Assembly (NCBI GenBank): GCA_000719695.1
Contig: JOHN01000014.1
Coordinates: 114,301-178,300, forward strand
Length of the DNA: 64,000 nt
Direction of reading: 5' to 3'
From: Streptomyces sp. NRRL F-6131
GTDB taxonomy: Bacteria; Actinomycetota; Actinomycetes; Streptomycetales; Streptomycetaceae
Shown here: piece after piece, positions 62,201-64,000 of the stretch
Numbering within the stretch: position 1 is the stretch's first letter
Layout: each line of letters starts with the position of its first letter
Notes under the pieces: generated by a model
The model's database searches: none
The model's input: only the letters and a program-made list of their open reading frames with translations
Told to the model about the DNA's origin: nothing
Made by a program: the position numbers and the translations under genes

Positions 62201-63571
62201 TCATGCCGCGCGCAAGGCTCCTCGCGCCCTCTCTGCCAGCGTCCCCGCCCCGCGGACACCACGCGTCCGGTAGCCGGCCATGGTCCGGCTGACGGTCCTG
62301 ATGGACGCCGTGTTGCGTTCGGACGCGATTCCGTCCATCAGGTCCAGCGCCTCGCTCCAGGCGGCCACCGCTTCGTCCATGCGGCCCTGCTTGTCCAGGG
62401 TGCTGGCCAGCTCGTGCATGGTCAGCGCGTGGATGCGGCGGAACTCGGCCGGGTCGCGGCCGGCCAGCGCGGCGCGGCGGTGCCGTTCGGCACCGGTGTG
62501 GTCGCCCAGCTCGGACAAGGTCTTTCCGGTGTGCGAGCTGAGTGTCGCCGCCACGGGCCCGACGGCGAGGGCGTACTGCGCGACCGGGTCCCCGGTGCGA
62601 CCGAGGGCGTCCTCGGCCGCACGGAGCGCGGCCGCGGCCTTCGACCCCTGCCGCGTGGCGCCGTAGGCGCGGGCACTGGTGATGAGCAACAGGGCCCGGG
62701 TCTGACTGTCGACGTGGCCGGCGGAGCGGCGCAGGGACTCCTCGGCGAGGTCGACGCAGAACGCGGGCTGCTTGAGGTTCAACGCCTGGTGGGCGAGGGC
62801 GCGCAGCATCCACGCGCTGTGGCCGTGGAAGTCGGACTCGCACGCCAGTTGATAGCCGAGCAGGTAGTAGCGCTGGGCTGCGCCTTCCTGGCCCAGGTCG
62901 TGATGCTTCCACGCGAGGAGGTACGCCAGCTCGGCGGTGGCGTCGAAGGCGTCCCGGCGCACGGCGTCGTCGGCGAACCGGCCGCGCAGCAGCGGTACCG
63001 CGGCGTCGGTGAGGTAGAAGGTGGCGGCCGTCAGTCCGTGTCCGCCGCCGAGCTGCTCGTCGGCGGCACGGAAAGCCCGGATGGTCTGCCGGACGGCGGT
63101 GATGTCGGCCCGGCCGACCCGGGACCGGCTCTCGTTGGCGCGCAGCGTTCGGGCCACGGCCTCGTGGTCGTAGCCCAGCGGGAGGGCGAGAGCGGCCGAG
63201 ACGTAGACGGCGCGTTGCAGGAAAGTTCGGCGACTGGTGTCCATCAGCGTTCTCCCCAGGTCGGTGGTCGCGGCGATCGGATCCGCCGCCAGCTCCGGTG
63301 CCCCCTGGGGCTGGTCGCCGTATCCGATCTCCTCCAGTGTGACGACCTGCCCGGTGAGTTGACTCAGTGCCTGGACCAGGAACTCGGCAGACCTGCCCTT
63401 CGGGCGCCGCCCGCTGCACCAGTTCGCGACGGTCGACTTCGTTGTCCGCACGTCCGGGTCGCCGTTGATGGCGGCTTGCTGACAGTGGGCGCGGGCGACC
63501 GCGTCGAGCAGCAGCCCGTGCGCAGCGATGAATCGGTGCAGTGCGGTCCTGGACTGCGGAGATGCCGCCAT
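62201..63571 (-). CDS. TPR-containing transcriptional regulator (NsdA-like)
   Basis: A 456-residue protein. Residues 1-75 form a helix-turn-helix-like region (TALHRFIAAHGLLLDAVARA, KSTVANWCSGRRPKG). A linker with DTSRRTFLQRAVYVSAAL follows, then TPR-like helical repeats from about 150 to 440 (ALAHQALNLKQPAFCVDLAE, LTMHELASTLDKQGRMDEAV). The arrangement resembles NsdA-type regulators, which repress development and antibiotic production in Streptomyces, though identity is not proven. ATG 63571 follows GGAGGGACTC. Confidence 0.7.
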   Translation of the reverse strand: MAASPQSRTALHRFIAAHGLLLDAVARAHCQQAAINGDPDVRTTKSTVANWCSGRRPKGRSAEFLVQALSQLTGQVVTLEEIGYGDQPQGAPELAADPIAATTDLGRTLMDTSRRTFLQRAVYVSAALALPLGYDHEAVARTLRANESRSRVGRADITAVRQTIRAFRAADEQLGGGHGLTAATFYLTDAAVPLLRGRFADDAVRRDAFDATAELAYLLAWKHHDLGQEGAAQRYYLLGYQLACESDFHGHSAWMLRALAHQALNLKQPAFCVDLAEESLRRSAGHVDSQTRALLLITSARAYGATRQGSKAAAALRAAEDALGRTGDPVAQYALAVGPVAATLSSHTGKTLSELGDHTGAERHRRAALAGRDPAEFRRIHALTMHELASTLDKQGRMDEAVAAWSEALDLMDGIASERNTASIRTVSRTMAGYRTRGVRGAGTLAERARGALRAA

Positions 63572-63859
63572 GAGTCCCTCCCCCGTACTCGACTGAAAAC
63601 CGGGAAAACCACTTTCCGTGACCTGAACTGTACCGAGAGGCAGCCTCCGGTGTTGAACTGAGTGCAGGTGGCGAGACAGGCGACAGGCCGTCACCCAACG
63701 TCTGAAGCAGGCTTGTCGGCGGCCTCACAAGATCGATCCACCCACCTCGCCCGGCCGCCGGGCGAGCAGCTGCCGGCGCCTGGACGAGCCTGGCCAGGCT
63801 GACCGGCCCCCAGCATCCGCCCACCCCCTCCAGGGGTGGTTCCCCTCCGGAGTTAGATC
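63572..63859. other. Divergent intergenic region at the window end
   Basis: Separates the minus-strand regulator and the plus-strand partial gene. The segment 63585-63660 is AT-richer and carries two similar words, CTGAACTGTACCG and TTGAACTGAGTGC, but no perfect operator. It probably contains both promoters. Confidence 0.4.
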
Positions 63860-64000
63860 ATGACCATGACAGTCAATACCCCCAAGGACACCCCCACCAC
63901 CGCGCTCTACGCCGTTTCGGCCGGGATCGTGAAACCGACGGCCGAGCTTGCGCAGTGCGCCGCCACGGCGCAGCAGCGGGGTTGGGCGGTCGGGGTCCGG
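63860..64000 (+). CDS. Partial gene, N-terminus only
   Basis: From ATG 63860 (a second ATG at 63866) the frame is open for 47 codons to the window end: MTMTVNTPKDTPTTALYAVS, AGIVKPTAELAQCAATAQQR, GWAVGVR. The opening resembles small actinomycete proteins with a resolvase-like N-terminal fold (ALYA...A...GW), but this is too short for assignment. Confidence 0.45.
   Translation, partial: MTMTVNTPKDTPTTALYAVSAGIVKPTAELAQCAATAQQRGWAVGVR

Overview
The window is high-GC actinobacterial DNA with strong third-position GC bias, GTG and TTG starts and many Sec-secreted proteins. It is most like Streptomycetaceae (Streptomyces or Kitasatospora): an RNase Sa-type ribonuclease, a helix-turn-helix/STAND/WD40 regulator, an exo-glucosaminidase and a type I-E-like CRISPR repeat all fit. 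The density of broken IS elements suggests an accessory stretch or chromosome arm.

Layout. 1-20 kb is intact: a DUF6328 fragment, two hydrolases, a run of five Nudix domains in three consecutive genes, an SDR, a serine hydrolase/MerR pair, an APH-like kinase, a homoserine-dehydrogenase-like protein, a 1,326-residue STAND/WD40 protein, small secreted proteins and an EamA transporter. 20-22.5 kb holds a truncated permease gene, a tiny orphan CRISPR remnant with one inverted repeat, and an intact ISAs1-family element whose left end cuts the last repeat.

23-29.2 kb is a compact minus-strand island: FabH-like KASIII, acyl carrier protein, GNAT, PLP decarboxylase, P450 and enoyl-CoA hydratase. It looks like a small acyl-ACP-based biosynthetic cluster, but KASIII and the decarboxylase are frame-disrupted. 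29.4-33.3 kb is IS wreckage (IS110, IS5, group II intron, ISAs1) around an intact RNase Sa homologue. 33.9-37 kb is an operon remnant (sugar permease, thioredoxin-fold lipoprotein, beta-helix protein) cut by an IS110 fragment. 37-43 kb mixes hypotheticals, pseudogenes, a chimeric transposase, a tRNA 3'-end-like fragment and an HNH remnant.

43-54.5 kb is a carbohydrate locus: a GH29-like secreted enzyme with three C-terminal beta-domains, a ROK repressor, a CUT1 ABC importer, a deleted Gfo/Idh oxidoreductase and a truncated ROK kinase. Three copies of one operator (AGTC-NNN-GACT in T/A flanks) lie upstream of the GH29-like gene, the ROK gene and the importer, and define a local regulon. 55-64 kb is intact again: an acyltransferase, a DUF3616-like protein, a GH2 exo-glucosaminidase and a TPR regulator.

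At least eight reading-frame breaks fall between 26 and 54 kb and none were noticed in the flanks. This means either real decay or homopolymer sequencing errors; several sit in G or C runs.
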